This document shows positions 22,196-35,598 of a stretch of DNA of 64,000 nucleotides, one piece after another. How positions within the stretch are numbered: the stretch's first letter is position 1; each line of letters begins with the position of its first letter. The notes under the pieces are model-generated. The model was not told where the DNA came from, did no database searches, and saw only the letters and a program-made list of their open reading frames with translations. Origin of the DNA: Xiphias gladius (Eukaryota; Chordata; Actinopteri; Istiophoriformes; Xiphiidae); the NCBI RefSeq assembly GCF_016859285.1, contig NC_053417.1, positions 21,158,206 to 21,222,205 of the forward strand. The letters are read 5' to 3'. Position numbers and translations under genes: made by a program.

Positions 22196-24554
22196 AATAC
22201 TGCTGGGATCAGGGTGGAAAAAAGAAAGGAAGGACAAGTGAACTATACTGTAGCTGGTTCAGCAGGGGTGCAGGGTGTGCAAGGGCGAGAGAGCAACAAA
22301 GTGGATTTCTACTCAGTCCCTCTCTCCTTTGCAGTCCAAACTCCCTCAACCACTTCAAAAAGATCACTATACTCTCTATATTCAACTCTGACACTGAACT
22401 TTTGATCATGACTTGACACCAGCACTCAGTGCAGAGACAGAGTGAAAAAGCTTTGATGTTTAAAATATTTCTGATCAATTAAATAATCCTGTACAAAGAC
22501 ATCATAACAGGCGCTTTAAGGTGCAGACCTGTTTTCTCATCACATAAAGGCTGCTGTGATAGAGTCAGCTTGAATAAGGTCAGTACCTCCTCTTTTCTAT
22601 GGGGGAAGTGGTTGTAAACACTGCATTTGACTGCATTACCCTGATGAGACCGATTTTAAGTTCTGATAGCGGTGCCCTTTCCCATCCATCTCTTGATTTG
22701 AATGTCCCTTTAAGGTCACGCTATGGGCTGAGTGACTAGATGAAATGTAAAATCTGACGATGCAGAACGTGCTATGTACAACTTGGAGAATTTAAAGCAG
22801 TGGTCCTTGAGGAAATTATTCCCCAGCAGACCCCTCACAGTATTTCGTTAAGGAATTAAAGCCGACAGTGGAGAAAAGGGGGAGAGAAGGGAGAGATTTG
22901 GCAGGCAGAGTGTTCATTTGCTGAGACAGTGGGAGGACGAGCTGAGAGCACATCTGAAGGACCGCAATGTGACTCAGCACTCACATGAGCCACAAAACAG
23001 TGCAGGGTGGACATGCTGTGACAAAAACAAACACAAAATCTGGGCCATGTAAAAACTGTCTGACCATGTTTTTGTCACGTACCCTTTCATTTCATTTCAT
23101 TCACAGCAGTCATAATTCTTCAGTGTTATTAACCATGAATATTAACCGGATATCAGTTTTTTTAATCCGGAAAAATAATTAAACCATTCTTTCTTAGTCT
23201 TTAAAGGATAAAACAACGATTTCTTTTTATACAAGCAAAACTAGATGGATTTATTTTAATGTATCAAAAAAAGTTATTTGTTTTTGAATCCTCTGCCTCA
23301 AGATTATTTGAAGATTAATCCACCGTACTTCAACAAGCTCCAGGTGCTGGGTAAATAGAGTGCTCCACCGATTTAGCATTGCGCCCATATAAAACTGTCA
23401 GACTAATGCAGCACAACCAGAGGACTTTTTTATTCCACACATTCTTCTTCCTTTGTCAAAACCTGGCGCCTACATTACCTACATTGCAACTCAGCCGCTG
23501 AGAGTTCGGCAGAGATTCGGGTGTGTTTTGCTAGTAGTAGCTAATGTAGCCTAAAGCTGCTAGCTTCAGGCAAAGATGAGTAGCGGGCTACAAAGGTCTG
23601 GTAAACTCACTTTACACAAGTTTTTTTTCCCCACATACTGTATGTAGTAATACTCCCCAACACCTATAAACAGACTTTGATGTGTAAGATTTGTGAAAAC
23701 CCCTTCAAGCTAAATTCTTCATTGGTAACAGTTATCAAAGATGCTCCTGCTGCCATTTTCAGTCTGGATATCTGCATGGTTGGCATTAGATTCCAAGGCT
23801 TGGGAGTATTTGGTTGTACTCAACAGTACAGACTGCCTGTTCAAGCAATTGAACGGCAGTCTGACAGAGCACGGGTGAATATAACTAAGACTAAACGCCC
23901 CGACTGAACATAACACAAATATCTGATAATCACATGACCATAAGAATTGCGATCGACAAGGAACGAAGTTACCATTAACTAAGTGCACATCTACATAAAA
24001 CTACAGGAAACACCACTTTAACAGGAGATAAAGATTATCAGAAGGGGGGAACAGACTTGGACACAAGATGAGCCATCACTCCGCGAGCGCGATGCAGACC
24101 GTGTCATAGCGTCCTGGGTACGGGCACCCACTCCCAAGGCTTGGAATCGAATAGCAGCCAAATCCGCATTAACACTAAATGTCCCCGCGATGATGGGTTG
24201 GTGGGGTGGGGGAGCTGAATTCAATCACAGGCTGGTCCTGTCTGGAGAAAGAGATCTTTTCCTTCCTCTTTTTTCTATTTATGCTTTAAAAATATTTTGA
24301 TTTTATTTTTCAACATCGCTGCAAAGTATTCTTGACATTTTCCACTTATAAAATAGCCTTTTTTTCCCCTGGATGTTTCTACTTGCTTGTCGCTGTCTTT
24401 GGTGTTTTTGCAGCTGTTGCTGATGTTGTATTCACTCAAGTCTTCTGGCATTTGTAGCTGTTGACAGCTCGGCTAATGGAGGGCTTGATGATTTGTAGGT
24501 CTGCACCGAGAAGCCTGGACTTCTCTGGATGTACAGAACACTGGAATTTAAGGT

Positions 24555-24627
24555 GTTGCCTAGCAACAGTGCGATCAGGACTCCTGTCTCCCAGAGAGAG
24601 GGAGGGACAGCTCTCCAAGAGGGCGCC
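24555..24627. promoter_or_regulatory. Perfect RFX X-box and CTCF-like motif
   Basis: GTTGCCTAGCAAC at 24555-24567 is a fully palindromic X-box (RFX factor site). CCAAGAGGGCGCC at 24615-24627 resembles the CTCF core. Both fall in a more GC-rich island (about 24460-24700) inside AT-rich flanks. No gene start is evident beside them. Confidence 0.4.
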
Positions 24628-24890
24628 TCACCTTTTATTTGTAGCATTAGACAGAAGCCACAGCGGAGGTGATGGCTGGGCATTTCAGGGAGCGGCGGAC
24701 TGCTAAAGATCTCTACGTGATTATAAAGACCCCATGCTGGTAGCAACTACGAGTGGGTTGTTGGAAACAGCATGCCTTCTAAAATGTGTCTCTTCAGCTC
24801 TGCTGCAGTCATTATTTCACTCGTCGTGTCTGGAGCATCGTGCCATCCTAAACAAGCTCATTTTTGTTCAATGTACATTTCACCTTCCGG

Positions 24891-25012
24891 GGTTCCTGCA
24901 GGGTTCAACAACTTAAAATTAAAATTAGGGGTTCACCATATTAAATTAATACCTGTTTCACACCATCCAAAGTATGAAGGTATGATAGCAGAAAGGAAGA
25001 TGTGGACTGGAA

Positions 25013-25054
<42 letters not shown>

Positions 25055-25499
25055 TATTATATCACATTTTTCAGTACTTCCCAGCAGTATATAAAATAAT
25101 GTGATCTCTGACCTGATAAGCAACAGAAAATGAATGGATGGCATAATTAATGAAAAATGGTTTTAATTTGTTTAAGTTCACTGAAGTTTTTATTAAAATC
25201 TCTACTTGTCCATTCTGAGCTGATGATCTTCCTTGCTACTGTAGCCAGCAGTGGAGACAGTGTTTGCTACAGGTCTGACGGCGCTGACTAAAACTCCACA
25301 AAAAAGAATCAAAAAGCCTCCTGCAGCACAATCCCGTCATAAAAATCCAGTTTTTTAGTTTCCTTACAACACAGAGTCACATACAGAAACATTATTACAA
25401 CAAACATTACTGCCTACAGCAGCCAAGAGACAAGATTTATGACTTTTGTTCATTATATTTAAGGCTTTTTAATGCCTTCTAGGGACAGAAACCCTGCAT
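24891..25499. mobile_element. hAT-like non-autonomous element, 'CAGGGTTTCTGCAGGG' family
   Basis: The left end GGGTTCCTGCAGGGTTCAA and the right end GGGACAGAAACCCTGC are inverted relatives. The interior includes an ATT array (25014-25060) and blocks shared with 44351-44720 and 59848-60530 (CTTGCTACTGTAGCCAGCAGT). No transposase is visible. Confidence 0.55.
25014..25060. repeat. (ATT)n microsatellite
   Basis: About 14 ATT units inside the hAT-like element. Confidence 0.95.
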
Positions 25500-28400
25500 T
25501 TCACAGTTTCTCCCTTGCTCTTTTTTGACAGACAGACTTTTTTTTGTCATAAGCCTTCTTCCTCTTAAAACTGTTTATAAGACAACCCCCAAAAGAATGT
25601 TACTGCAGCAAAACAAAATGTTTGTGTCAAGTTGCCAATTGTTATTATTAAATTATTGACTGTATTCTGTATGTTATTGTCGTACGCTATTTTCATCTTT
25701 ATTTAAATAAATATGCCTGAATTTCATTTACAAGTCTGTGTTTTTTTCCTGTGTTAAACACATTTCAATGATTATGAAGAAGTGGAGAAATACCAAAAGA
25801 CCTTTAAACACAAATAGTATAAATGTATATATAAGCATTACGTATTGCCCACTTTTCACGCAAGATGTCAAACATTTGGGAAGCCAGCTTTGTCTTATAC
25901 CCTTTGAGTCCATCTTATTTTTTTTTTTTAAGTTTCTATATCTCTTCAGTCATGTCAAAAAACACCAGATTGCACCTCTCTGTTTCAGGAGGTTTATCAA
26001 ATTAGGGCAAATGATTATTTGGGTAATTTAATCAAATTCAAGGCTCCTTGAGAGTAACAAAGACCGATCGCTTGGCAGCACATTGTTTATTTTGTCTTGA
26101 GAAAGAATGATAATATATACTTGTAACCAAGGCCATGGGCACAGTAGTTCACTACACACTCACTTACTAATAAGACCGAGATACAGTTAAAATGTTACTC
26201 TACTGTGTCTGTCTGATAGGCCAACAGATTAACCCTATTTCCTGAGGGTTATTAACTATAGCTCTCCAAAATAAAATGAATCGGACCGAAGCTGTGTTGG
26301 CGCAGTGGTAAAAAGAACTGCAGTCGTTTGTTTGTATTTCTGGACATTAAATCTGAACTTTTTTTGTTCAGCCCCTAAGGACTGTGTGGCCTACAGTTAG
26401 ATGATGACGGCGGCGGCTTGACAGTATGGTGTCAAAGCAAATGTCGATTATTGCTACGATAATACAGGGAGAAATGTGTGTTTTAGATACGTAGTATTCA
26501 TGTTTAGCGTGAGAGGCGTTTTGTAATTTTGCGGAAAAGTAATTCAAAGTCTTCCCAGTTTACATAATTAGTAAACAGCTTTTTGATCAAGTGACCCCAT
26601 ATGTCGACCATATTATGTTGTCTCTTATAGAAATTAGTAGCCATACTGTAATGTTAGCAAGCTAAGCTAGTTCTGTCAGTTAGCTAACAATACGTAACAG
26701 GTGGCAGTCACTGGGTGTAAATATTTAACAATTAATATCTACATAGTTCCAGATTTTATGTTGCAACCCAATTTCATTTAGTACTATGTAAATCTCCAGT
26801 TAGAAAATATTTATGTTATAACTAGGTAAGTTACCAAGTAATACCACGGCTAGAATGACCAATATCAATACTGATATTTATGAGGTGAATGCATTCTCAA
26901 CAGGATACTTCTGTATATATTTTTATTACCACCAAATAATTTGCTTTTTTCAATTCTCTTTTAATTACTTAATTAACATTAATGCATGGTCATAGGTCAA
27001 ACATTTATTTAAACTTGTGCTAAATATAGGGAAATTTGAGTTAAGTTTGTAAGTAGATGTTTATTTCCAGAGGAATTCCCTTGAGAGAAGTACTCCATTT
27101 AAATAAACCTGACATTAAATATAATTGACCTGCTATAACCCAATAAAAAAATATTTAAAAAATCGAAATAATAAAACTAAAAAGGAAGGCTCTCTTCTTG
27201 GTGTCTTTGGCGATGTTTAGAAGACTCAATATTTCTAAAATCCTGGCTACAACCCTGGTTGTAACAATGTCTTTATGCTGCCTCTTCGCCATGATTGGCC
27301 AACTTTTATTCTGTACATTTTAAGGCTTACACAAGTGGATAGTTTATGTTTTAGAGATACATAATGAGCAATTTCAGGTACAGTCTTTTCCCCTGAAATA
27401 GACTTGTACCATTTTGGAAATAAATTCTACAAATTTGCTATGTCATACAACACAGTGTCAAACATGGTCAAACTCATTCAGTTTTTAATGGTAAATAAAA
27501 CTGTTCAATATGTGATTTGTCTGAACTTCACAGGTATTCACTACACGCATGCACGCAACAACAGCACAATATATTGCAGCACTAAGAAGAGTGTTCACAT
27601 GACCAGGATGTGATCCAACATGTGTAGGATCCATTTCTTTTGCTATCAAACATATTGATGATATTATTGATACTCAAAATAAGACTTCATATTGGTAGTA
27701 ACGATACTTTGCCTACCCATAGTTGCTAACTGGTAAAGGGCTTATATCTGGTTAAGGCCATAACAGATTCAGTCGAGTAATTTAACAAGGAACAAAATAT
27801 TCCATCAAGAATATTAAAAACATGAGCATTTCTTATAAAAGATAATTCCACTGTTTTTTTGTCTTTTTTTCCTTGTTTCCCTTTCCCTTTCTCTTTCTTT
27901 CCCTTATGTAACCAACCAGCCACCCTGACCTCCATTATTATATTTGCTTAGTCTTTCACTTGACTGATACTGGCTCTTATCGGGAACTCCCTGGCTACGT
28001 CCTCCTGTCACACTCATGATATGATGTGGATAAAGTGGCTGAATGTTTGCCATTCCTGAACTATCACACATACAGGATGGAGGATACAGCAGTGACTCAT
28101 GACCTCCTTATCCATTACCTTTGTACAATGGGAGAAGAGGAAATTGTGAGAATATACTCTACATCACCGGTCTCAGATAAATTCAATCTCTTGTCGACTC
28201 CAACATTGATTTTCTGTAGCTGGAAAGGGAATAGTGATTTGATCGTCTTCTGGATAAACTGGGCTGCCAGCCTGTGTGTCTACGAGGCTCCTCTTTCTTA
28301 TCTTTTTCTACAGTTTATCTGTATCCCTGTCTCTCTCACACAGATACATGCACACATGCACACATTTATCAAAAATTGGCCCACGTACATTACATGTCTC

Positions 28401-30261
28401 TGCAAATCAGATAAACCTCTGATCAAGGCACATTGAGCCTGTCATCCATGGCAGGTTGCTCCAAGGCATGATTATACTGCACGACCATAGTGGATGTGGA
28501 AATCAAGCGCTGCCATCCTCCTCTGACAAAGACTGCACTTTTTCGGATGATGCTATTTGGGCTGGTTTTGCCCCAGACTATGTTTAAAGGGACAGATCCA
28601 CATTTTCAAAATACACACATTAGCTTCCTTGAGGAGAGACAGATGGGAAGATCAAAACCATGTCTAATGTCTGTATGGTAAATATGAAGCAACAGCCAGC
28701 AGCTGGTTAGCTTAGGAGAAAATAAAGAAAAAAAAAATTCTTGGCTGGGGGAGAGCTAGGCTAACTATTTCCCCCAGTTTCCAGTCTTTATGCTGAGTCA
28801 GTGATACTCACTATGTGACTCACCAAACTTTAATCGCCGGCTCACATGGCAGCAAATAATTATATAATAATACCGCCAAATAATCCCTAAAGTACTCAAA
28901 GCAGCTACACCACTCATAACCGAGATGGCAGTATAGATTATAAACACGAGAGCTAACGTAATTCACTGCAGTGTTGCCATTTTTGGTGAGTTCTTCACAA
29001 AAGTGAAAGTGCTTTGGAAGAGTAAGTAAACAGTGGGCGGGTGTTGGATAATTTTGGGGTGATAAAATAAAATACTCTGCACTATAAGCAAACAATCTTT
29101 TCATGTATATTTGGGCTTTTACTAAATTCCTAAATATTTACGGAATATACGGAATAGGCTAGCTAACGAACAACAAACATTGATTGATTTCAAATCAAAC
29201 ATAGTCACAAACGGGATAGAGAGAAACATGGTAGTGTGGCAAGTGAGGAAATTGAAGCATCAGAGCGTGCCTGAGTAAAAACAAGAAAAAGTAAGAGCCA
29301 TACAAGATGAGCATAGAAATGTCCAGAGAAATGGACACATTTACTGTACAGATGTACTGTACTGTACACACTTGGGTATGAATAAAGAAAATAAAAACTT
29401 GAATCAAAAAAAAAGAAGAAGAAGAAGAAATAACCAGGGGGCTGCACTGCTGATTTATAGATAAATTTACCTCCATGTCCATGACAGTTTCTGAAAATCA
29501 ATCCATGCTTGAAAATAGATGTACAGGCCAACAGCGACATATGTATGGCACTGACATATTGGATGTAAACTAATGAACAGGTCAGCAGCGAGTGATCTGT
29601 GCAGTCTAGACATTTGTCCCTTCCTCCCTGAAGGATGGAGCCTGCAGCGGAGACGGTGCGACTGTTGAGAATCAGGATCAGGAACTGGAGGGAGGATAAT
29701 TTAGGGAAGAGTGCTGTCATCTGAAACCCTCTCGGGGAGTCCAAGAAAATGGTCGCTGTGCAGCGTGGCTCATTACCACATAAGCACATCATCCATCAGA
29801 CATGGCAGCACAGACACATATAAAAACATGCACATGTTGGAGTCTCACACACATTTGTACGATCAACCTATCAGACCTATTCCACAAACCGCAGCAGCAG
29901 AGAAGGAGGCAGAAGGCTGATGAGAGGAAGGGGCTTTGCAAAGCCACTGTATGCTGCCTGGTTACCGATTAGCTATTTGCAGTCTGACATATAGGTTACA
30001 TTCCCTCATATGCCTGCGCACACACTGAACACACACAAACACACTAACGGTGAGCTTTGCCACAGCTGCTCTGATAGTGTCATGACTCGTGTCTCTGGAT
30101 GGAAACTGGGGTTGCATGTCAAAGGCTCAGCTGGGTGAGGAGTAGGGGAAGGGGTGTCCCATGTGGGCAGACGTGGCCTCTATCTCTATGATGTCTTTCC
30201 ACTTCTTTATATATTTTTCCCCACCTACTGTATGCCTACATAATCAATGTGCTGTAAAGAA

Positions 30262-30600
30262 ATTGTGTGACATTTTGGGAAATTCTCTTATTTGTTCTCC
30301 TGCCGAGAGTTAGACGAGATGATGAGAAGATCGACACATCTGTCATGTCTGTCGAGCTAATAAGGCTAGAGCCAGTAGCCAGTTAGCTTAGCTTAGCATT
30401 AAGATGTGAAACAGCTAGCCTGGGTCTGTCCAAAGGTAACAAAATCCACCGACCAGCATCTCTAGAGCTCACTAATTAACACCGTATATCTTGTTTTTTC
30501 AGTACCGTAGCTGCGTATTTGCCAGGATAGTTAAGAGAATGGTGTCGATCGTATTCTGCATATATTCTTGCATATATCTTAAAATGTCAAACTATTCCTT
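30262..30600 (+). repeat. 'TTAGCTTAGC' repeat, plus-oriented copy
   Basis: Nearly complete: TGTGACATTTTGGGAAATTC, GTTAGACGAGATGATGAGAAG, TTAGCTTAGCTTAGCATTAAG, AAACAGCTAGCCTGGGTCTG, AACAAAATCCACCGACCAGC, GAGCTCACTAATTAACAC. Confidence 0.75.
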
Positions 30601-32828
30601 TAAACAGCCTATTTATCTTTTCAAATACAAGCTGTCAATGTACAGTATATATTTTTTTACGATTATGTTAATTTTCTCTTAAAGATTTTTTTTGTACGTG
30701 TCTGTATTGCATCGAAGTATCGAAGAGAAGTTTTGTTGCAAATGACCAAAGCTGCTCTGATGTGACGGGTTCAGGCGGCAGAGCAGCTCTCCGCCTGGGA
30801 ATGTCTGTGTGCTTTGGGCTACACAGTGAGGCACACAAACATCAGCAGACAGCACGCACCGCCGCCTTTCTATAGCCCTGACCCCTGAGGACTGACTCAC
30901 ATTAATATTAAACATATTAAGCCGTATTAGCATACTGTGCATAATGCGCTGAAAATAAAGTTTAATATTCAGTAAACATAAGACTTCATCTGTGCTTTTC
31001 TGATCACATTTGCTGCTGTAAATACTGTTGTTCAACCGTGTTTCTTTGTCAGTCGTGCCAGTGCAGTCCCATTATCTCTCCATGCCTGTGTCTGTGAGTA
31101 CTGTATTTTTTTAAGCTAACGGCATCCATGCGTGATGATGTACATGTGAATTGGTGTTTGAACGTGTGCCAGGGTGTGTGTGCCGTGTATACTAAGCAGT
31201 TTATCTTGTCCACGCTGCATATTTTCTCGTTCCCAAGTGCAGTGAGGTGAGCCAGGTTCACACACCCCGGCGCTCGGGCCTGCTGTAATGATAAGACCCC
31301 TTGTCTCCCCGCCAGAGGTAAACAGACTCCTTGGGTACGACTATCCTGTCCCCCTTCCCTCCCCATAGTATGAGACCCCCAGAAACCCCGGTTCATGCAC
31401 ACTGTTCACTTTCACCAGATCTAACCCCCACTTCATGCCCACGTAGCCCATTTGGAACACCCTGAGGGCATGTCAAGAGCGAGCGCTCTTCTAGCTGTTT
31501 AATTAGACAACCACGCCTGACATGCGGGGATATGCGGGGAGGGGAGCTGAGGCAGGGGCGCATGAGGTGCTTGGAATGGGGGTTGACTGTAGTTTGGAGT
31601 TGGGGGATTTAGGGTTACTGTTGGAAATGTGGTGTGTACATCTGGAGAACAGCTAAACACAGTCCTATCTGTGCCATCCAATCATGTGGCTCTAGCAAAA
31701 GTCTGTTGCTAGGGCTTCAAAACTGGTAAATATTTCCCGATCAGCTGAGTCTTTTCCATGTTTTATCTGGTGTTTTGACAGTAAGAGTTGACACTAAACA
31801 ATGTGATTTGCCCTCTAAAATTGATCTCTTTGCTTACACAAAGCCTAACTTTAACTGTTATCAATGGTCAGATGTTAGTGATCCGAATTAGGTTAGAGTC
31901 GACATTACACAACTCTGGCTGAAGGCAGTTCAGCTTCTGGACCTGAGGAATCATTAACAGACTGTGACCTAAAAAAAAAAAAAAAAACGTGTAGAAAGGC
32001 GGACACATTTGGTGGTAAAAAAGTTGAATCATGGTAAAATTGTAATGGGCATATTTCTGAGATTCAACTGTTGTACTAAATCCTCACTGTGCATTACTCA
32101 CCCTGTATGCCCACTGTAGACATACGGTATAAGACAAGGTCCTAATGGCAAATGTGGGGTAGTCACGACGGTGAAGCCCCAAAGTATGTAGACAGTGTGT
32201 TTTTGTGTGAGTGAGGTGTGTCGGCACTTTGCAGAGACACAAAATGTCATCGACACTGAACAGCAACAACGACACCTTGACATGTCCAATGCATGTAGTG
32301 CTTTTCCAAACAATTTCCACCTTTTGTTTTGCACCTTGGTCCCAGAGTAATTTTCTGTCATTCTGCCTTGTACAGAGATGTATGGTAAAATGACAGTAAC
32401 CTTGATTTGATTTGGTTTGATAAAACTGCTGCCAGCAACATTACATAAATTATAAACTATCATGACTCACTTCAATCATAATGAAACATAATATGTAGTT
32501 ATGATAATAACAGTATAAATCAATCAGGTAATAGAAATGTAAAAAGAGCGATAATGTCCATACTATATTATTGAAGAATGTTTCTGTATTTTGCTTACAC
32601 AATTACTGCTACGGTCATACATTACTTGTATGTTTCTTAACAGCATTACTGTATAAGAAAGTTATAACCGCATACTCACACCATATGAGATACATTCCAT
32701 ATAAAACATATAAATTAGACCTTCACATTATTTAATCTAAAAAATCTGTTTTTTTTCCCTCTAGCCTACATTAATGTTCTCTCTCAAACGAACATTTCTA
32801 TTTGACAACATTATATTTAGCGACTTAA

Positions 32829-32868
32829 AGGCCGTGCACACTCACACAGGTGTGAGTGTGCACGGCCT
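32829..32868. repeat. Perfect 19-bp inverted repeat with 2-nt spacer
   Basis: The left arm 32829-32847 begins AGGCCGTGCACACTC. It is matched exactly by the right arm 32850-32868, leaving only AG between them. GC-rich, in AT-rich flanks. Confidence 0.92.
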
Positions 32869-34129
32869 GGCTGATAAGACCTCTGCTCAGCTGAAAAAGG
32901 GGCCTTTTTTTGTTACAGTAGGAAAAGCTCAGGTATAAATAATGAAATTAATGATGGCTGAATTCTAACAGTTGCTTCCGTTTCAGGGTCCTGGTATTGT
33001 TCATGCTGGCTCACAGTCATGGCGTACTGGGACGCCTTAATAGAGCAAAGCCACTGTTATTGTTATCAGTTACACCTGTGTTTTTCCTACTGTGACAGGT
33101 CAAAATTTCTGCTGTGATAAAAGCCTATCAGAGAAAAACCCTTGCTACCGTTAAGGAACACATAGCCCTTAGCAGATTAGTAGTTACAGTACGAGATAGA
33201 GGGAATTCATAATTCATTTCAAGAGCAGCCTTTGTCCTCCTTTTATCAATTTTATTTAATCTTGTTTAGACTTACCCAGTAAAAGCTATTTGGAGAATCA
33301 AAGAAAAACTAATGACCACAGTTCAGTACAGAAAATACGACTCCGACTTTTATAGTCTAATCAGTTCACTGTTTTCTTCCCCACCATCTTTCCCCTTTGT
33401 GTGTGATTATTATTATTATTTTTTAAAGGATCAACTTTGATGTATTCCTACTGAAACCGCTTCACCTTCAGAAGGGCTCCGTAAATCTCTCTTGATCTCC
33501 CCGTGGATGAAAAGGAAGGTCCAGAATATGAACCGGAGTCGGGCCAATCTGGACTGTAGTCAAGCATAGCAGCATCTAAAATGTCTTATGTTTGCAGGAG
33601 CATGCACACTCACATACACACCAGATGATGGCTTAGATTACAGGGAAAAACATGGTCTGGTCTCTGCATTAACAGCACTTCTTGAATGTTAATATGATGC
33701 AGAGGCTGTGTGTTTTTAAGTGGTTCTGAGCAGACAGAACTATTTCAGCTGCACTATAGAGTCTGTGGTCAACAATAGACTGATAGGTCTGGTTCCTGCT
33801 GTAGACCTTTAAGTCTTCTTTCAGGTAATCAGCAGACTAATAAGAGACATTACCACTGGATTAGATAGATTCAGGATTGCTCTTTTAGTCCCGCTAAATA
33901 GGAATTGTCCTGCCAAATGGAGTTAGACCGGCAACTTCTGCGTGCCGATACCTCACAAAAGCTATTTGCTTTTAATTTTGCCTCCTTGTTGTTTTGCATA
34001 TTATTTCTTATCTATTTTGTTTATGAATGCATTTCACAAAGGACATTGCATTAAACTTTGTATTTCATTAAACTTTCCAAGTAAGTGCTATTAATCCAGG
34101 CTGGATTACCAACCGGGAAAAATGGACAA

Positions 34130-34685
34130 CTGATCAGGGTCCTAAAAACCATATTTACTCCATATTATTTGGGTCTACATAATTTGATTACTTGCAAATT
34201 TGTTATACATTTATACCACTGAAGAACAATACCAGGTAACTAGGGCACTGTGTCAAAACCTGGTTTTAAGACCTGTTTAACTTTTTCTTGTGCTCACTGG
34301 GTCTAAGTTGTGTTTTTATCAAAATGTTTTAATTTTTAATGTCAAGTAATTAACCCACAGAAAACGTATTATCCCATCAAAGGAGTTGGCTACTGTAAGG
34401 CTGCAAACAACAATTATTTTCATTATCAATACGCCTGACAGTTATTTTCTTTAATAATCAATTGATGCCAGTCATTATTCATGAAGTAACATATTCAACT
34501 GGCTTTTCTTGTCTGACCAAAAGCCAAAAACCCGAAGATCACAGAAAACTAGGAAACTAGCAAATATTCACATTTGAGAAGCTGGTAATACTGAACTTTT
34601 GCCATATTTGCTCAGAAAAAAAACATGAATAAATTAATGAAAATTGCTGCCATTCGATTTTCTGTTAGTCGACTAATCAAATATT
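34130..34685 (+). repeat. Adjacent GGGTCTAC-family and GATTA foldback repeats
   Basis: 34130-34370 matches 500-775. 34398-34685 starts GCTGCAAACAACAATTATTT and ends TCTGTTAGTCGACTAATCAA, the inverted relative of its start. Confidence 0.6.
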
Positions 34686-35280
34686 AACTAAACATTTCAG
34701 CTTTAGAGTACTGGCAAGTTTTTGGGTGCCCGTGGAAGTAATGAAACTGCCATGCACAGTGGGGGTCACTAGGGGCCCAACAACTAATTTTTGCCCTCGG
34801 GCCCCATAGGAGGTTAACCCGGCCATGCTGTAAATTATTCTCTTACGGCTGTTTTTATGAGACATTGGCTACTGGAATACTGGCCACAGCTGCTGAACAT
34901 AAGCTGAAACACAGTTGCAGCAGGAGTTTTAGGAGATATAGGAAGAGCCATACTACCAACAACAGAAGGCACAGTGGCTATCCTTGGAAATGACACCGTG
35001 AAGGCGGACGTACGAAATATTTAAAAAATAAAAGAATGGAGTCTCATGAGTGAAGGGTGTACTGACTTTTGTTGCAAATGGTTCTAATATATGAACTTTT
35101 CATTATAGTTGAATTAGTAAAGATTTCTGTTTTCCAAATTACTTGGCTTCATTCTTCTTTGGCTGTTGCTAGAAACAAATAAAACAGTATTAAATGGACA
35201 GAATTGATATTTACTTAACATTTGAGTGATACTGACCAGGGGTACACTAGATAGATAGCAAGATAGATAGAATCACTTTC

Positions 35281-35598
35281 AAATTTGTGAAACCTTTATT
35301 CTATTTGTGAATTCACATAAAGGGCGATTTCACTGCTTTTTTCCATCTAGACCACATGGGACCAGGTCTTGATCAAAAACCACTATACCTAAACTTGCCA
35401 GATCTCAGATAGATTAACCCAGATAAGATGAAGACTGTTTTAAACACAGTTTCAGATCTATGAAACCTTTATTGTTGTTGTTGTTTTTACAAGTCTTAGT
35501 TTAGTGGTTTTCTGATCTTATTTCGTCTTGAACAGGGAAAAAGCAGTGAAATCGACCTTTTTTCTCTATTCACAAATAAAATACAGGTTTCAAAAATC
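35281..35598. mobile_element. MITE with about 64-bp terminal inverted repeats
   Basis: The left end (35281-35344, TTTGTGAAACCTTTATT..GATTTCACTGCTTTTTT) and the right end (35534-35598, AAAAAGCAGTGAAATCG..GGTTTCAAAAAT) are inverted copies with a few differences. The interior is about 190 bases with no ORF. It sits 300 bases upstream of the ddx23 promoter. Confidence 0.75.

Larger units (their letters stand above)
22196..25725 (+). other. rnd1 3' flank, possibly a long 3' UTR
   Basis: No further coding sequence follows the rnd1 stop. The first convincing polyadenylation context is AATAAA at 25706-25711, followed within 35 bases by TGTG and T-rich sequence. That would imply a 3.5-kb 3' UTR carrying repeats at 23190-24220 and 24891-25499. 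A shorter UTR using a variant signal is equally possible. Confidence 0.35.
25726..35265. other. Intergenic, no gene seen
   Basis: No conserved exons or RNA genes were recognised on either strand. ORFs of 117-195 codons (31049-31402, 29205-29792 minus; 28026-28436 plus) read through homopolymers or low-complexity DNA and match nothing I know. Contents that can be named: TTAGCTTAGC repeat copies at 28565-28800 and 30262-30600, a perfect hairpin at 32829-32868, a GGGTCTAC repeat at 34130-34370 and a GATTA repeat at 34398-34685. Confidence 0.5.

Noticed and set aside
26281-26335. tRNA-like TGGCGCAGTGG segment
   Set aside because: A-box match only; no B box, no cloverleaf and no family tail, so neither a tRNA nor a defensible SINE call.
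28026-28436. 136-codon plus-strand ORF
   Set aside because: Leu/His/Ile-rich translation without domain, repeats or neighbours; not credible as a gene.
29205-29792. 195-codon minus-strand ORF, the longest single open frame
   Set aside because: It reads through a (GAA)n/T-rich stretch giving an eight-Phe run, matches nothing I know and has no splice or promoter context; chance frame.
31049-31402. 117-codon minus-strand ORF in a GC-richer patch
   Set aside because: No recognisable domain, no splice sites and no promoter-like sequence; not reported as a gene.
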